Made by a program: the position numbers and the translations under genes. Positions 16,532-24,465 of a stretch of 30,285 bases of DNA are shown one piece after another. How positions within the stretch are numbered: the first letter of the stretch is position 1; each line of letters begins with the position of its first letter. A model generated the notes under the pieces. The model made no database searches, had not been told where the DNA came from, and was given only the letters and a program-made list of their open reading frames with translations. The stretch comes from Pseudomonadota bacterium (GTDB lineage Bacteria; Desulfobacterota; Desulfovibrionia; Desulfovibrionales; Desulfovibrionaceae), in contig JAEYTO010000060.1 of the NCBI GenBank assembly GCA_023433925.1, positions 1 to 30,285 on the forward strand, written 5' to 3'.

Positions 16532-18385
16532 CTAGCCCGCCTCGGCGGCCGGCGGGAACCAGCCCGTATCCGCCACGCGCCGCTCCGGCGCGCGTCGCCC
16601 CTTGCGGCGGCGCTCGATCCCCGAGCGGCGGTCGGACGGCAGCAGCCCGCCCACCTGGCGCTCCACGAGATAGGCGTAGTAACCGTCCAGGGCCATGAGC
16701 TCCTCGTGGCTGCCCGACTCCTCGATGCGGCCGTTGCGAATGACGCAGATCAGGTCCGCGCCGACCACCGTGGACAGCCTGTGGGCGATGATGAAGGTCG
16801 TGCGGCCCTTGATGAGCCGCTCCACGGCCTCCTGGATGCGCGCCTCGGTCTCGGCGTCCAGGGCGGAGGTCGCTTCGTCGAGGATGAGGATGGGCGGCCG
16901 CTTGAGAAGCGCGCGGGCGATGGCGATGCGCTGGCGCTCGCCGCCGGACAGCCGGCTCCCGCGCTCGCCCACCACCGTGTCATAGCCGTCTTCCAGCCGC
17001 TCGATGAACTCGTGGGCGTTGGCCATGCGCGCGGCCTGCTCGATCTCCTGGCGGCTCGCCGACGGACGGCCGTAGGCGATGTTGTCGCGCACGCTCTCGT
17101 TGAAGAGCAGGGCCTCCTGGAGCACCACGCCGATCTGGCGGCGCAGGGTCTTCTGCTTGAGCTTGCGCAGGTCCAGGCCGTCCACGAGCACCGCGCCCCG
17201 CCGCGGATCGTGGAAGCGCTGCAGAAGGGCCATGAGCGTGGTCTTGCCCGCGCCGCTCGGCCCCACCAGGGCCACGGTCTGGCCGGGCAGGATGCGCAGG
17301 CTCACGTCCTGGAGCACCGGCGGCTTGCCTTCGCCCGGCAGGCCGTAGCCGAAGGTCACGCGCCGGAACTCCACCAGGCCGGTGAGCGCCGGCGCGTCCA
17401 CCGCGTCGGGCGCGTCGCCCAGGTGGTCCTCGCGGTCCAGGATCTCGAAGATCTGGGCCAGGGAGACGCCGGCGGTCTTGACCGTGCGGTAGATGGACGT
17501 CAGCCCCTGCACCGGGCCGAACAGCCCGCCCACGTAGCCCAGGAAGGCCACCACCGTGCCCAGGGTGATCTCACCCCGGTACACGAGCGCGCCGCCAAGG
17601 CCCACGGCAGTGACGCGCGCCCCGGCCACCACCAGGTTCTGGAGCGCGCCCACGCTCGTGTCGAAGCCCACGCCGCGCGTGACCACGCGGTTGGCCTCGC
17701 GCACCCCGCGCAGGAAGCGGCGCTTCTCGTAGTCCTCCTTGGCGAAGCTGCGCACGGTGACGATGCCCGAGAGCACCTCGTTGAAGCGCGAGTAGAGCCC
17801 GGCCCAGCTGTCCAGCAGGACCTTCTCGCGGCGGGTCTGCTTGGGCGCGGCCAGGGCCGCGATGATGGCCGGCAGGGGCGCGAAGGAGAGCACGACAAGC
17901 GTCAGGAGCGCGTCCAGGCGGAGCATGGCCGTGAGCGCCAGGGCCAGGTAGAAGAGCGAGGGGAGCACGCTGAAGGAGATCTCGCTCACGGCGCCGATGA
18001 AGCCCTGGATGGAGCGGTCCAGGCGGGTCATGATCGCCCCCACGCCCTCCTTGCGCTGGTAGTCCTGGGGCAGGCGGTGCAGGCGCGTCACGGTCTGGTC
18101 CAGGAGCCGGTAGTGGACGCGCAGCCGCGTGCGCCAGGTCAGCCAGTTGGACACGGCCTGCACGACCTCCCGGCCCAGGGCCAGCGCGGCCAGCACGGCC
18201 ACGCCGTTGAAGAGCCCCTGGGCGGCCTGGGGGCCGGTGAGCCGGTCGAAGATGTACTTCATGACCAGCGGCTCCATGGCCCCCGCGCCCGCCACGAGCA
18301 GGGTCAGCACGAGGATGACGGCGGCCGCGAAGGCGTGCGGCCTGGCGAAGCCCAAGGCCCGGCCCAGGAGGGACCAGCTGTTCAT
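16532..18385 (-). CDS. ABC exporter, fused membrane and ATPase domains
   Basis: 617 residues, a half-transporter of the MsbA/multidrug type that should work as a homodimer. Six transmembrane helices lie in about 15-310. The ATPase domain has Walker A GPSGAGKT (375-382), Q-loop VVLQEALLF, signature LSGGERQR (479-486), Walker B ILILDE (499-504) and the switch His H535 in IIAHRLSTV. The last 35 residues (DRRSGIERRRKGRRAPERR and beyond) form an Arg-rich, Pro-ending tail outside the normal domain. The substrate cannot be told from sequence; lipid, peptide or drug export is possible. The start at 18385 has GAGGAG upstream; 43 further in-frame residues upstream are low-complexity. No partner gene is adjacent. 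Confidence 0.9.
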   Translation of the reverse strand: MNSWSLLGRALGFARPHAFAAAVILVLTLLVAGAGAMEPLVMKYIFDRLTGPQAAQGLFNGVAVLAALALGREVVQAVSNWLTWRTRLRVHYRLLDQTVTRLHRLPQDYQRKEGVGAIMTRLDRSIQGFIGAVSEISFSVLPSLFYLALALTAMLRLDALLTLVVLSFAPLPAIIAALAAPKQTRREKVLLDSWAGLYSRFNEVLSGIVTVRSFAKEDYEKRRFLRGVREANRVVTRGVGFDTSVGALQNLVVAGARVTAVGLGGALVYRGEITLGTVVAFLGYVGGLFGPVQGLTSIYRTVKTAGVSLAQIFEILDREDHLGDAPDAVDAPALTGLVEFRRVTFGYGLPGEGKPPVLQDVSLRILPGQTVALVGPSGAGKTTLMALLQRFHDPRRGAVLVDGLDLRKLKQKTLRRQIGVVLQEALLFNESVRDNIAYGRPSASRQEIEQAARMANAHEFIERLEDGYDTVVGERGSRLSGGERQRIAIARALLKRPPILILDEATSALDAETEARIQEAVERLIKGRTTFIIAHRLSTVVGADLICVIRNGRIEESGSHEELMALDGYYAYLVERQVGGLLPSDRRSGIERRRKGRRAPERRVADTGWFPPAAEAG

Positions 18386-18871
18386 GCACGCTCCTCTCCC
18401 CCGCGCACGGGGAACAGGACATGCTACACCAGCTCGGCGGGCTGGGCCAAGGGCGGCGATTCCGCGCCCCAAACTCGCCGCACGGCCCGGAACCGGCTCC
18501 CACTTCTTCCCCAAGGTCCCGGTCCGCGCCGCGCATGCATGCCTTGACGCGCCATTTGCTTGAACTCGCCCGGCGGTTCAAGCCGGGATGGCTTCCGGTC
18601 CCTCGGGCCTAGTCAAGCGCCCGGGAGCGCATCCCGTGTCCAGCGAGTTCCGCGACACCGACATCCTCGCTCGGCGCTGGCCTGGCCGGCATGCGCGAGG
18701 CGTCCTCTGGAATCCCGGTTCTTTCGCGGCCGCGCCAATGGCCGCTTAGAGCATTTTGCTTTTGAAAATGCTCTGCAAGCCATGCCTCGGCATGGCTTGC
18801 CGCCGCGTAGGCGCAGGCGCAATTCACTTGCGCCGTCAACGCCGGAGCGGGCGTCTCAAAGTCAAACTGCT
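18386..18871. other. Long non-coding stretch between ABC exporter and PFK-2/FBPase-2 genes
   Basis: About 486 bases. I see no believable gene. It holds a hairpin (18558-18565 with 18576-18583, 8 bp) and the MITE-like element at 18748-18873. No promoter for the ABC exporter could be identified with confidence. Confidence 0.5.
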
Positions 18872-18873
18872 CT
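18748..18873. mobile_element. MITE-like element with terminal inverted repeats
   Basis: About 126 bases. The ends are inverted repeats, AGAGCATTTTG (18748-18758) and CAAACTGCTCT (18863-18873), matching at 9 of 11 or 10 of 11 positions depending on alignment of the T/G. Inside are three perfect hairpins: 18748-18757 with 18765-18774 (10 bp), 18775-18784 with 18791-18800 (10-12 bp), and GGCGCAA 18816-18822 with TTGCGCC 18828-18834; a weaker one follows (18839-18843 with 18850-18854). It codes for nothing. Its right end contributes two bases of the PFK-2/FBPase-2 stop codon (18872-18874). Confidence 0.5.
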
Positions 18874-20089
18874 AGAATCTGCGCAGCTCGAAGAGCTTCT
18901 TGTTCCGCGTGGATATGATGTGGAAGTAGCGGTCCTGGGGAATGTAGATGTAGGGCACGTCCTCGGTGCGGCGGTAGAGGAAGTGCGAGAGGATCATGCG
19001 GTTCACGGCCTGGTGGCCCACGATCATGATGTTGTCCGAGTTGCCCGACAGGTAGAGCGCCTTCTTGATGCCCCGGTCCACGCGCTCCTTGAGCGTCCCG
19101 TAGCCCTCGCCCGCCGGGTAGATGTAGTTGTACTTGTCCGCGGCCCTGGCCCTGGCCACCTCGGGCAGCCGCTCGCGGATCTCCTCGTAGCGCATGCCTT
19201 CGCACTGGCCGGCGTCGATCTCGTCGAACTCGGGGAGGACGATGATCTGACAGCGGTCCTGCATGTTGGCGATGGGCCGGGCCGTCTCCAGGCTACGGCG
19301 CTTGGCGCTCGTGAACACATAGGGCAGGTGCAGGGTGCGGAAATGGCGGGCCAGGGCCTTGGCCTGGTCCTCGCCTTTGTCGGTCAACCCCGAATCGCCG
19401 CCGATGCGGTTCTCCAGGTTGTAGAACGTCTCTCCGTGGCGCAGGAGGAAGAGGTTCTTGACCCAGTCCGAGACGAGCAGGTCGCGCACCCTGACGAAGA
19501 AGGGCATGCGGCCGCTGACGCGTTCTCGCAGGATGCGGTTGTTCAGGCTGTCCAGGACCAGGTAGTTCTCCTCCTCGGACAGCGGCGTGTGGATGTGCCT
19601 GTAATAGGAGATGCGCTTCTCGAAGCTCTTGTAGGCTTCGGCCGGCGATACGTGCGCGAACTCCGAGAGCCTGGTCTTGCGCGTGATGCTCGCCGCGAGC
19701 ATCTCCTGGTCGTCGTTGACGCACTCGATGAACAGGATCGGATGGTCGCCCAGCATGGCCTCGATGGTCCGCCGCCGCTTGCGGCTCACGTTGGTGGCGT
19801 CGAGGATGGCCACCTGGCCGTAGCCCGCCAGGAACTCCTTGGCCCGGCCAATGTTGATGAGCGCGATGTGCTCGCGCTTGGACACGCCGTCCTGATTGCC
19901 CGGATCGTAGAAGTCCGGCCTGGCGGTATTCTCCTTGAGCATGGAGCGCCGCAGGTCGCCGTTGTTGAAGATTTCCACGGCCATGCCCTCGCCCAGGAAG
20001 CTCTCCTTGAGCTTGGAGGCCACCGTGGACTTGCCCATGGCCGGCAGGCCGACCATGACGATGTAGAGCTTGTCCCGCGTGGTATTCAT
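18872..20089 (-). CDS. 6-phosphofructo-2-kinase / fructose-2,6-bisphosphatase
   Basis: 405 residues, a bifunctional enzyme that makes and destroys fructose 2,6-bisphosphate. The kinase half (1-205) has Walker A GLPAMGKST (14-22), NNGDLRR, and LDATNVSRKRR (95-105). The phosphatase half (210-405) is a histidine phosphatase: RHGET with the phospho-accepting H218, the acid/base E290 in FDEIDAGQCEG, and GHQAVNR with H359, matching the eukaryotic H258/E327/H392 triad by position. Fructose 2,6-bisphosphate is the classic eukaryotic switch of glycolysis; bacterial bifunctional homologues are uncommon. It lacks the eukaryotic N-terminal regulatory extension. The ATG at 20089 has GAGGAG upstream. The stop codon lies at the edge of a MITE-like element. 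Which activity dominates cannot be judged. Confidence 0.93.
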   Translation of the reverse strand: MNTTRDKLYIVMVGLPAMGKSTVASKLKESFLGEGMAVEIFNNGDLRRSMLKENTARPDFYDPGNQDGVSKREHIALINIGRAKEFLAGYGQVAILDATNVSRKRRRTIEAMLGDHPILFIECVNDDQEMLAASITRKTRLSEFAHVSPAEAYKSFEKRISYYRHIHTPLSEEENYLVLDSLNNRILRERVSGRMPFFVRVRDLLVSDWVKNLFLLRHGETFYNLENRIGGDSGLTDKGEDQAKALARHFRTLHLPYVFTSAKRRSLETARPIANMQDRCQIIVLPEFDEIDAGQCEGMRYEEIRERLPEVARARAADKYNYIYPAGEGYGTLKERVDRGIKKALYLSGNSDNIMIVGHQAVNRMILSHFLYRRTEDVPYIYIPQDRYFHIISTRNKKLFELRRF

Positions 20090-20202
20090 TCATTCTCCTC
20101 GTAGGCGGCCGCCAGGCACCCGGGATGCCTTCCCGGGCAGGCAGGCCGCGCCGCTCGATCCCGGGCAGCCGATACGTGCGACGCACCCGTATCCAGGATG
20201 CC

Positions 20203-20249
20203 TTGCAAAGAACAAGAAAATGTATATATATCTCTATTTATCGCGTCAG
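20203..20249. promoter_or_regulatory. Overlapping divergent promoters
   Basis: On the plus strand TTGCAA (20203-20208), 16 bases, then TATATA (20225-20230). On the minus strand CTGACG (20249-20244), 17 bases, then TATACA (20226-20221). The two -10 boxes share bases, so RNA polymerase could occupy only one at a time. They would serve the small Cys-rich gene (+) and the PFK-2/FBPase-2 gene (-). The region is strikingly AT-rich against its surroundings. Confidence 0.5.
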
Positions 20250-20275
20250 TCGCTACGGAGACGAAGGACTATCGC

Positions 20276-20488
20276 ATGGGCCGAGGTTGTCCCTTCAGAA
20301 AAGGCTGTGCCTTCTTCAAGCTGTTCGGCGTCCAGCCCAGGAACGGTCTCGGAGCCATCCTGGACAGCTACTGCCTGTCGGATAACGGCTTCAGGCAGTG
20401 CTGGCGCCTGACCTACCGCCAGGATAACGGCGCCAGCCCGCCTCCCCACCTGACTCCCTCGGGTGAGCCCTGCCGGGACCACGGCTAG
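20276..20488 (+). CDS. Small cysteine-rich protein
   Basis: 70 residues: CPFRKGCAFF near the start, then LDSYCLSDNGFRQCWR, and a Pro-rich end with PPPHLTPSG. The pattern CPF-x-x-x-C-x-F-F, then a YC pair, then C-x-R matches short proteins widespread in deltaproteobacteria and other anaerobes, of unknown function; the Cys residues suggest metal binding. The ATG at 20276 follows GAAGGA by about eight bases and lies 46 bases after a good -10 box. In-frame extension to 20198 would cross that promoter, so the short form is preferred. It is divergent from the PFK-2/FBPase-2 gene. Confidence 0.65.
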   Translation: MGRGCPFRKGCAFFKLFGVQPRNGLGAILDSYCLSDNGFRQCWRLTYRQDNGASPPPHLTPSGEPCRDHG

Positions 20489-20772
20489 CCCCGCCACCCG
20501 GTCGGCCGGCGCGGAAAAGGGCGCAAGGTCTGGCCGCCTTGGGCCAAGGCCTATCGAGCATCGTCATCTCCAGTCCCCGAGTCTTGAATGCCTTTCTGGA
20601 TAATAGGCATGTCCCGCGAGGATTCAAGCTGCATTTGCCCGCCGGGGCAACCGGGCGCAGGCCTTTTGCCTCAGGCGGCGAAAGCGGCTATGCTGCATCC
20701 TGGGCCAAGCATCCTTGCCGCATGACCGGGCTTGCCGGAAGCCCTCCCGCGATGCCCGCCCCGAGGTTTCCC

Positions 20773-22449
20773 ATGGCAGAGCACCTCCCCGGACCGCCCC
20801 CAGCGCCTTACTGGAGCGCGACCGAGCGCGAGAAGCGCCAGAAGCGCTACACCGCGGACCTGCGGGGCAAGCTCCACGAGCTTCATAACGTCTGGAACGC
20901 CTTCCGGGATCGCCCGGACCTGGAGCTTGTGCGCGCAACCCACGGCCGGTTGCGCCTGCTGGCCGGGCTTTCGGCGCTGACGGGCCGCTACCCGGCCGCT
21001 CGGGCGGCCGGCGAAGCCGCGGACAAGCTGGACTCGCACCTGTCGACAGGCCTGCATCCGGCCGCCAACACGGCCAAGGGGGTCGGCCAAGCCCTGGCTG
21101 AGCTTAACGCCCTGCTCGACCCACCGACAGGCCGAGAACGCGCCCGGTGCAACTCGCACACGGCCGGCGAGTTCTGCCCGCTCCTGCGCACGGGAGACAT
21201 CTACGTCCACGACTCCAACATTGAGGCCGCCAGGGAGTTGGCCGTCCAGCTCGAAGGCTTCGGCTACACCCTGCGCCTCTTTCCGGACCTGCTCTCCCTG
21301 CAAGACATGGCCATGGAGGTCCTGCCCGCGGCGGTCATCCTGGACAGCCCAGTCAGGGAAGGCCGCGAGCACGAGCTGGTGTGCATCATAGGCGAAACGG
21401 GCCTGGTGGAGGACGGGGTGCCCGTGGTCATCGTCTCGGACCGCGACGACCTCAGGCTCAGGTTGCAGGCCGTGCGCTGCGGCGCATTGGCCTTCCTGCC
21501 CAAGCCCGTCAGCCCCGCCGCCCTGGTGGACAAGCTCGACGCGCTCATTCCGGGTCCTGGACACGAGCCGTACCGCATCCTCGTGGTGGACGACGACATC
21601 GAGGCCGCCAGGCGCGCCGGCAAGGCCATCACCGAGCGCGGCTGGCAGGCGCTCGTCGTGGACAAGCCCTTGCGCGCCCTGGAGCACATGACCGAGTTCA
21701 GGCCCGACCTCGTGCTCATGGACCTGTACATGCCCGAGTGCAGCGGCATGGAGCTGGCCGAGGTCATCCGCCAGAAGGAGGAGCACCTCGGCCTGCCCAT
21801 CGTCTTCCTCTCCGCGAGCCAGGACCCGGTCGCGCGCATGGCGGCCATGGGCCGGGGCGGGGACGACTTCCTGGCCAAGGACCTGGACCAGGACATCCTG
21901 GCCAGGGCACTGGAGAGGCGGCTGCGGCGCTCGCGGGACATGCGCAAGCTCATGGACCGCGACAGCCTCACCGGCCTCGCCAACCACACGTCCATCAAAC
22001 TGCGGCTGGCCTCGGAGCTCGTGCGAGCCCACCGCCAGGGCGCCAGCCTGGCCTTCGCCATGATCGACCTGGACCGCTTCAAGAGCGTCAACGACACCTA
22101 TGGCCATCTCACCGGCGACCTGGTGCTCAAGTCCCTGGCCAAGACCCTCAAGCGCCGCCTGCGCAAGACCGACATCATAGGCCGCTACGGCGGGGAGGAG
22201 TTCGCGGTCATCCTCGTGGACGTGCAGGGCGAGAGCGAGGCCATGGCCATCCTGGACTCCATCCGCGAGGGCTTCTCGCGCATCCGCCATCGCGGCGGCG
22301 ACCGCGAGTTCAGCGTGACCTTCAGCTGCGGCCTGGCCCTGTCCAGGGGCGGCCACTGCGCGGAGGATCTGTGCGAGGCCGCGGACAAGGCCCTGTACAT
22401 GGCCAAGAACCAGGGACGCAACAGGGTGGTCGCCAGCGGCAGTCCGTAG
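20773..22449 (+). CDS. Response regulator diguanylate cyclase (degenerate Hpt-like - REC - REC - GGDEF)
   Basis: 558 residues. N-terminal helices (about 15-120) resemble a histidine phosphotransfer domain but the phosphorylatable His position is Arg. A first receiver (about 142-258) keeps an Asp (D191) and Lys (K244). A second receiver (about 268-385) is intact: VVDDD (271-275), phospho-acceptor D317 in LMDLYMP, K369. The GGDEF domain (about 395-555) has GGEEF (473-477) and an RxxD inhibitory site (RKTD) five residues before it, so it should make c-di-GMP with product inhibition. The start at 20773 (MAEHLPG) has GAGG six bases upstream; the frame is open further up but low-complexity, and the chosen length fits the 554-residue paralogue 334 bases downstream. 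Confidence 0.9.
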   Translation: MAEHLPGPPPAPYWSATEREKRQKRYTADLRGKLHELHNVWNAFRDRPDLELVRATHGRLRLLAGLSALTGRYPAARAAGEAADKLDSHLSTGLHPAANTAKGVGQALAELNALLDPPTGRERARCNSHTAGEFCPLLRTGDIYVHDSNIEAARELAVQLEGFGYTLRLFPDLLSLQDMAMEVLPAAVILDSPVREGREHELVCIIGETGLVEDGVPVVIVSDRDDLRLRLQAVRCGALAFLPKPVSPAALVDKLDALIPGPGHEPYRILVVDDDIEAARRAGKAITERGWQALVVDKPLRALEHMTEFRPDLVLMDLYMPECSGMELAEVIRQKEEHLGLPIVFLSASQDPVARMAAMGRGGDDFLAKDLDQDILARALERRLRRSRDMRKLMDRDSLTGLANHTSIKLRLASELVRAHRQGASLAFAMIDLDRFKSVNDTYGHLTGDLVLKSLAKTLKRRLRKTDIIGRYGGEEFAVILVDVQGESEAMAILDSIREGFSRIRHRGGDREFSVTFSCGLALSRGGHCAEDLCEAADKALYMAKNQGRNRVVASGSP

Positions 22450-22490
22450 GATCAAGATCATTGACAGAGGTCGTTTTTAAACTGCCTCCG

Positions 22491-22516
22491 GCGGCCAAGG
22501 GGCGCGGCCCCCTTGG
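22491..22516. repeat. GC hairpin repeat, related piece C
   Basis: CCAAGGGG (22495-22502) pairs with CCCCTTGG (22509-22516) inside a GCGGCC...GGAGCCCCG context, 45 bases after the stop codon of the first GGDEF gene. It resembles the central CCAGGGG/CCCCTGG hairpins of copies A and B and looks like a fragment or relative of that family. Confidence 0.45.
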
Positions 22517-22588
22517 AGCCCCGTCTTTCAACTGCCCCACCCAGGCAATCCACTGAAATAATATCAAAAGTTTTTGTTGGAGAGAGCG

Positions 22589-22626
22589 CGAGAGAGGCCC
22601 CTTTTTTCAAAAAGGGGCCTCTCTCG
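22589..22626 (+). terminator. Strong intrinsic terminator, 18 bp stem
   Basis: Bases 22589-22606 are the exact reverse complement of 22609-22626; the arms end in T5/A5 next to a 2-base loop. On both strands the AT-rich inner arm and the GC-rich base form a very stable hairpin. It would end transcription from the first GGDEF gene. Confidence 0.65.
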
Positions 22627-22704
22627 CAAAAAGGGTTTGTCAGCAGCCGAAGGACCGCGGCCTCATCCCGGAGTCGTAACTTTCCGCCTTTTTCCCCGCT
22701 CCCG

Positions 22705-22733
22705 TTGGCAGGCGCATCCACATGGGGTAATAC
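22705..22733 (+). promoter_or_regulatory. Candidate sigma-70 promoter for the second GGDEF gene
   Basis: TTGGCA (22705-22710), 17 bases, TAATAC (22728-22733), about 50 bases before the ATG at 22784. The -35 is good and the -10 weak. Confidence 0.35.
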
Positions 22734-22783
22734 CTGACAGGATGGCGGACCAGCGGCGCCCGTTGCCACGGGATGAGGGGTAG

Positions 22784-24448
22784 ATGACTCCGATAAGCAC
22801 CGAACGCTCGTGGGAGCGGGACAGGCTCAGGGGCCAGCATGCCCGGGACCTCAAACGGTCCTTCCGGGAGATACGCCGCGCCTTCGACCTGTTCCTGGAC
22901 GATCCCCAACAGGAGTCCCTGGAGGCCATCCGCCACCGGGTGGCTGAGCTGTCCTCGTCCAGCGCCTCCTTGGGCTTCGCCGACGTGAGCGCCGTGGCCA
23001 TGACCCTGGAGCTCAAGCTCTCGGCCTGCCTGGAGCAGGGCGGCACGCCCGACGAGGACGCCTACCGCACCTTCCGCCATCTCCTGGCCAGCCTGGAGCA
23101 TACCATCGAGATGCAGCAGCGGACCGGGCCCTCGTTCATCGTGCGTTCGGTGACCAAGATCGAGCCGCGGCCGCCCAAGCAGCGCGTGGAGGAGATCCTC
23201 GTCGTGTCCGAAGAGGCCCGCCAAGCCGGCTGGCTGGCCAGCCAGATCGCCAGCTTCGGCTATCCGGCGCGCCACGCGACCACCGAGGGCCTGCCCGCCA
23301 CGCTTGCCCGCGAGAGGCCCGCGGCCCTGGTGCTCGACTGCGCCGCGATCGCGGACTGCCTGTCGCTGATCGAGGCGGCCAGGAAAAGTCAGGACAACGG
23401 GTTCGGAACCGCGCCGGCCATCCTCGTCATGGGCGGCGACGACATGCGCGAGCGCCTCGCGGCGGCCCAGGCCGGGGCCACGGCCTATTTCACCCGGCCG
23501 GTGAACGTGCCCGGCCTGGTGGACAAGCTCGACACGCTCCTGTCCATGGCCATGTCCGAGCCCTACCGCATCCTCATCGTGGACGACGACCTCACCCTGT
23601 CCAGGGTCTACGAACTCGTCTTCCAGGAGAAGGGCTGGGTGACCTACGTGGTCAACGACCCCATGCAGATCCTGGAGCCCCTGGCCGACTTCAACCCGGA
23701 CATCGTGCTCCTGGACCTATACATGCCCGGCGTCAACGGCATGGAGCTCGCCGCGGTCATCCGCCAGTTCGAGAAGTACGTGTCCATCCCCATCGTCTTC
23801 CTGTCCATGGAGGAGGACATCTCCAAGCAGCTCTCGGCCGTGAGCCTGGGCGCCGACGACTTCCTGTCCAAGACCATGCGGCCCGACCACCTCGTGGCGG
23901 CCATCCAGAGCCGGGTGCGGCGCTACCGGGTGCTGCGCTCCATGCTCAACCGCGACGGCCTGACCAACCTGCTCAACCACACGACCCTCAAGATCCGCCT
24001 GGAGTCCGAGTGCAGCCGCGCCCGGCGCATCGGCGCCCGGCTGGCCTTCGCCATGATCGACCTGGACCGCTTCAAGAACGTCAACGACACCTACGGCCAT
24101 CTCACGGGCGACAAGGTGCTCAAGACGCTGGCCAAGGTCCTCAAGCAGCGGCTGCGCGTCTCGGACGTCGTGGGCCGCTACGGCGGGGAGGAGTTCGCGG
24201 TCATCCTCCTGGACATCGACGGCGGCGACCACGCGGCCGAACTCCTGGACAGGATCCGCGCGGCCTTCGCAGATCTCGACCAGAACGCCAACGGGGCGGC
24301 CTTCCGGGTCACCTTCAGCTGCGGCATCGCCACCTTCCCCGAGTTCCCGGACGCGCACAGCCTGACCGACGCCGCGGACAAGGCCCTGTACGAGGCCAAG
24401 CGGCTTGGCCGCAACCGCGTGGTGCTCGCTTCGGCCGATCGGGATTAG
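22784..24448 (+). CDS. Response regulator diguanylate cyclase, paralogue of the preceding gene
   Basis: 554 residues with the same order as the gene at 20773: an Hpt-like helical domain (about 20-115) whose active-site His is replaced by Ala (VAELSSSSASLG), a degenerate first receiver (about 136-255; D185 kept but the conserved Lys is R238), an intact second receiver (about 262-378; DDD 267-269, phospho-acceptor D311 in LLDLYMPG, K363), and a GGDEF domain (about 385-550) with GGEEF (467-471) and inhibitory RxxD (RVSD, 458-461). It should synthesise c-di-GMP when phosphorylated on the second receiver. GAGGGG just before the ATG at 22784 sets the start. No histidine kinase is adjacent, so the input is unknown. 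Confidence 0.92.
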   Translation: MTPISTERSWERDRLRGQHARDLKRSFREIRRAFDLFLDDPQQESLEAIRHRVAELSSSSASLGFADVSAVAMTLELKLSACLEQGGTPDEDAYRTFRHLLASLEHTIEMQQRTGPSFIVRSVTKIEPRPPKQRVEEILVVSEEARQAGWLASQIASFGYPARHATTEGLPATLARERPAALVLDCAAIADCLSLIEAARKSQDNGFGTAPAILVMGGDDMRERLAAAQAGATAYFTRPVNVPGLVDKLDTLLSMAMSEPYRILIVDDDLTLSRVYELVFQEKGWVTYVVNDPMQILEPLADFNPDIVLLDLYMPGVNGMELAAVIRQFEKYVSIPIVFLSMEEDISKQLSAVSLGADDFLSKTMRPDHLVAAIQSRVRRYRVLRSMLNRDGLTNLLNHTTLKIRLESECSRARRIGARLAFAMIDLDRFKNVNDTYGHLTGDKVLKTLAKVLKQRLRVSDVVGRYGGEEFAVILLDIDGGDHAAELLDRIRAAFADLDQNANGAAFRVTFSCGIATFPEFPDAHSLTDAADKALYEAKRLGRNRVVLASADRD

Positions 24449-24465
24449 CGCGCTTTGCAAATGAA

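Larger units (their letters stand above)
22450..22783. other. Intergenic region between the two GGDEF genes
   Basis: About 334 bases, no gene. It contains a CCAAGGGG/CCCCTTGG hairpin of a Desulfovibrio-style repeat (22491-22516), an AT-rich spacer, a strong terminator (22589-22626) and a candidate promoter (22705-22733). The two paralogous genes therefore seem to be separately transcribed. Confidence 0.6.

Noticed and set aside
18421..18612. Small open frame upstream of the ABC exporter
   Set aside because: No ribosome site, Pro/Arg-rich low-complexity content, and it crosses a hairpin; not supported as a gene.
20274..20500. Tandem or CRISPR-like repeats in the AT-rich region near 20220
   Set aside because: The TATATATA run is a short promoter-type tract; no direct repeat with regular spacing exists.
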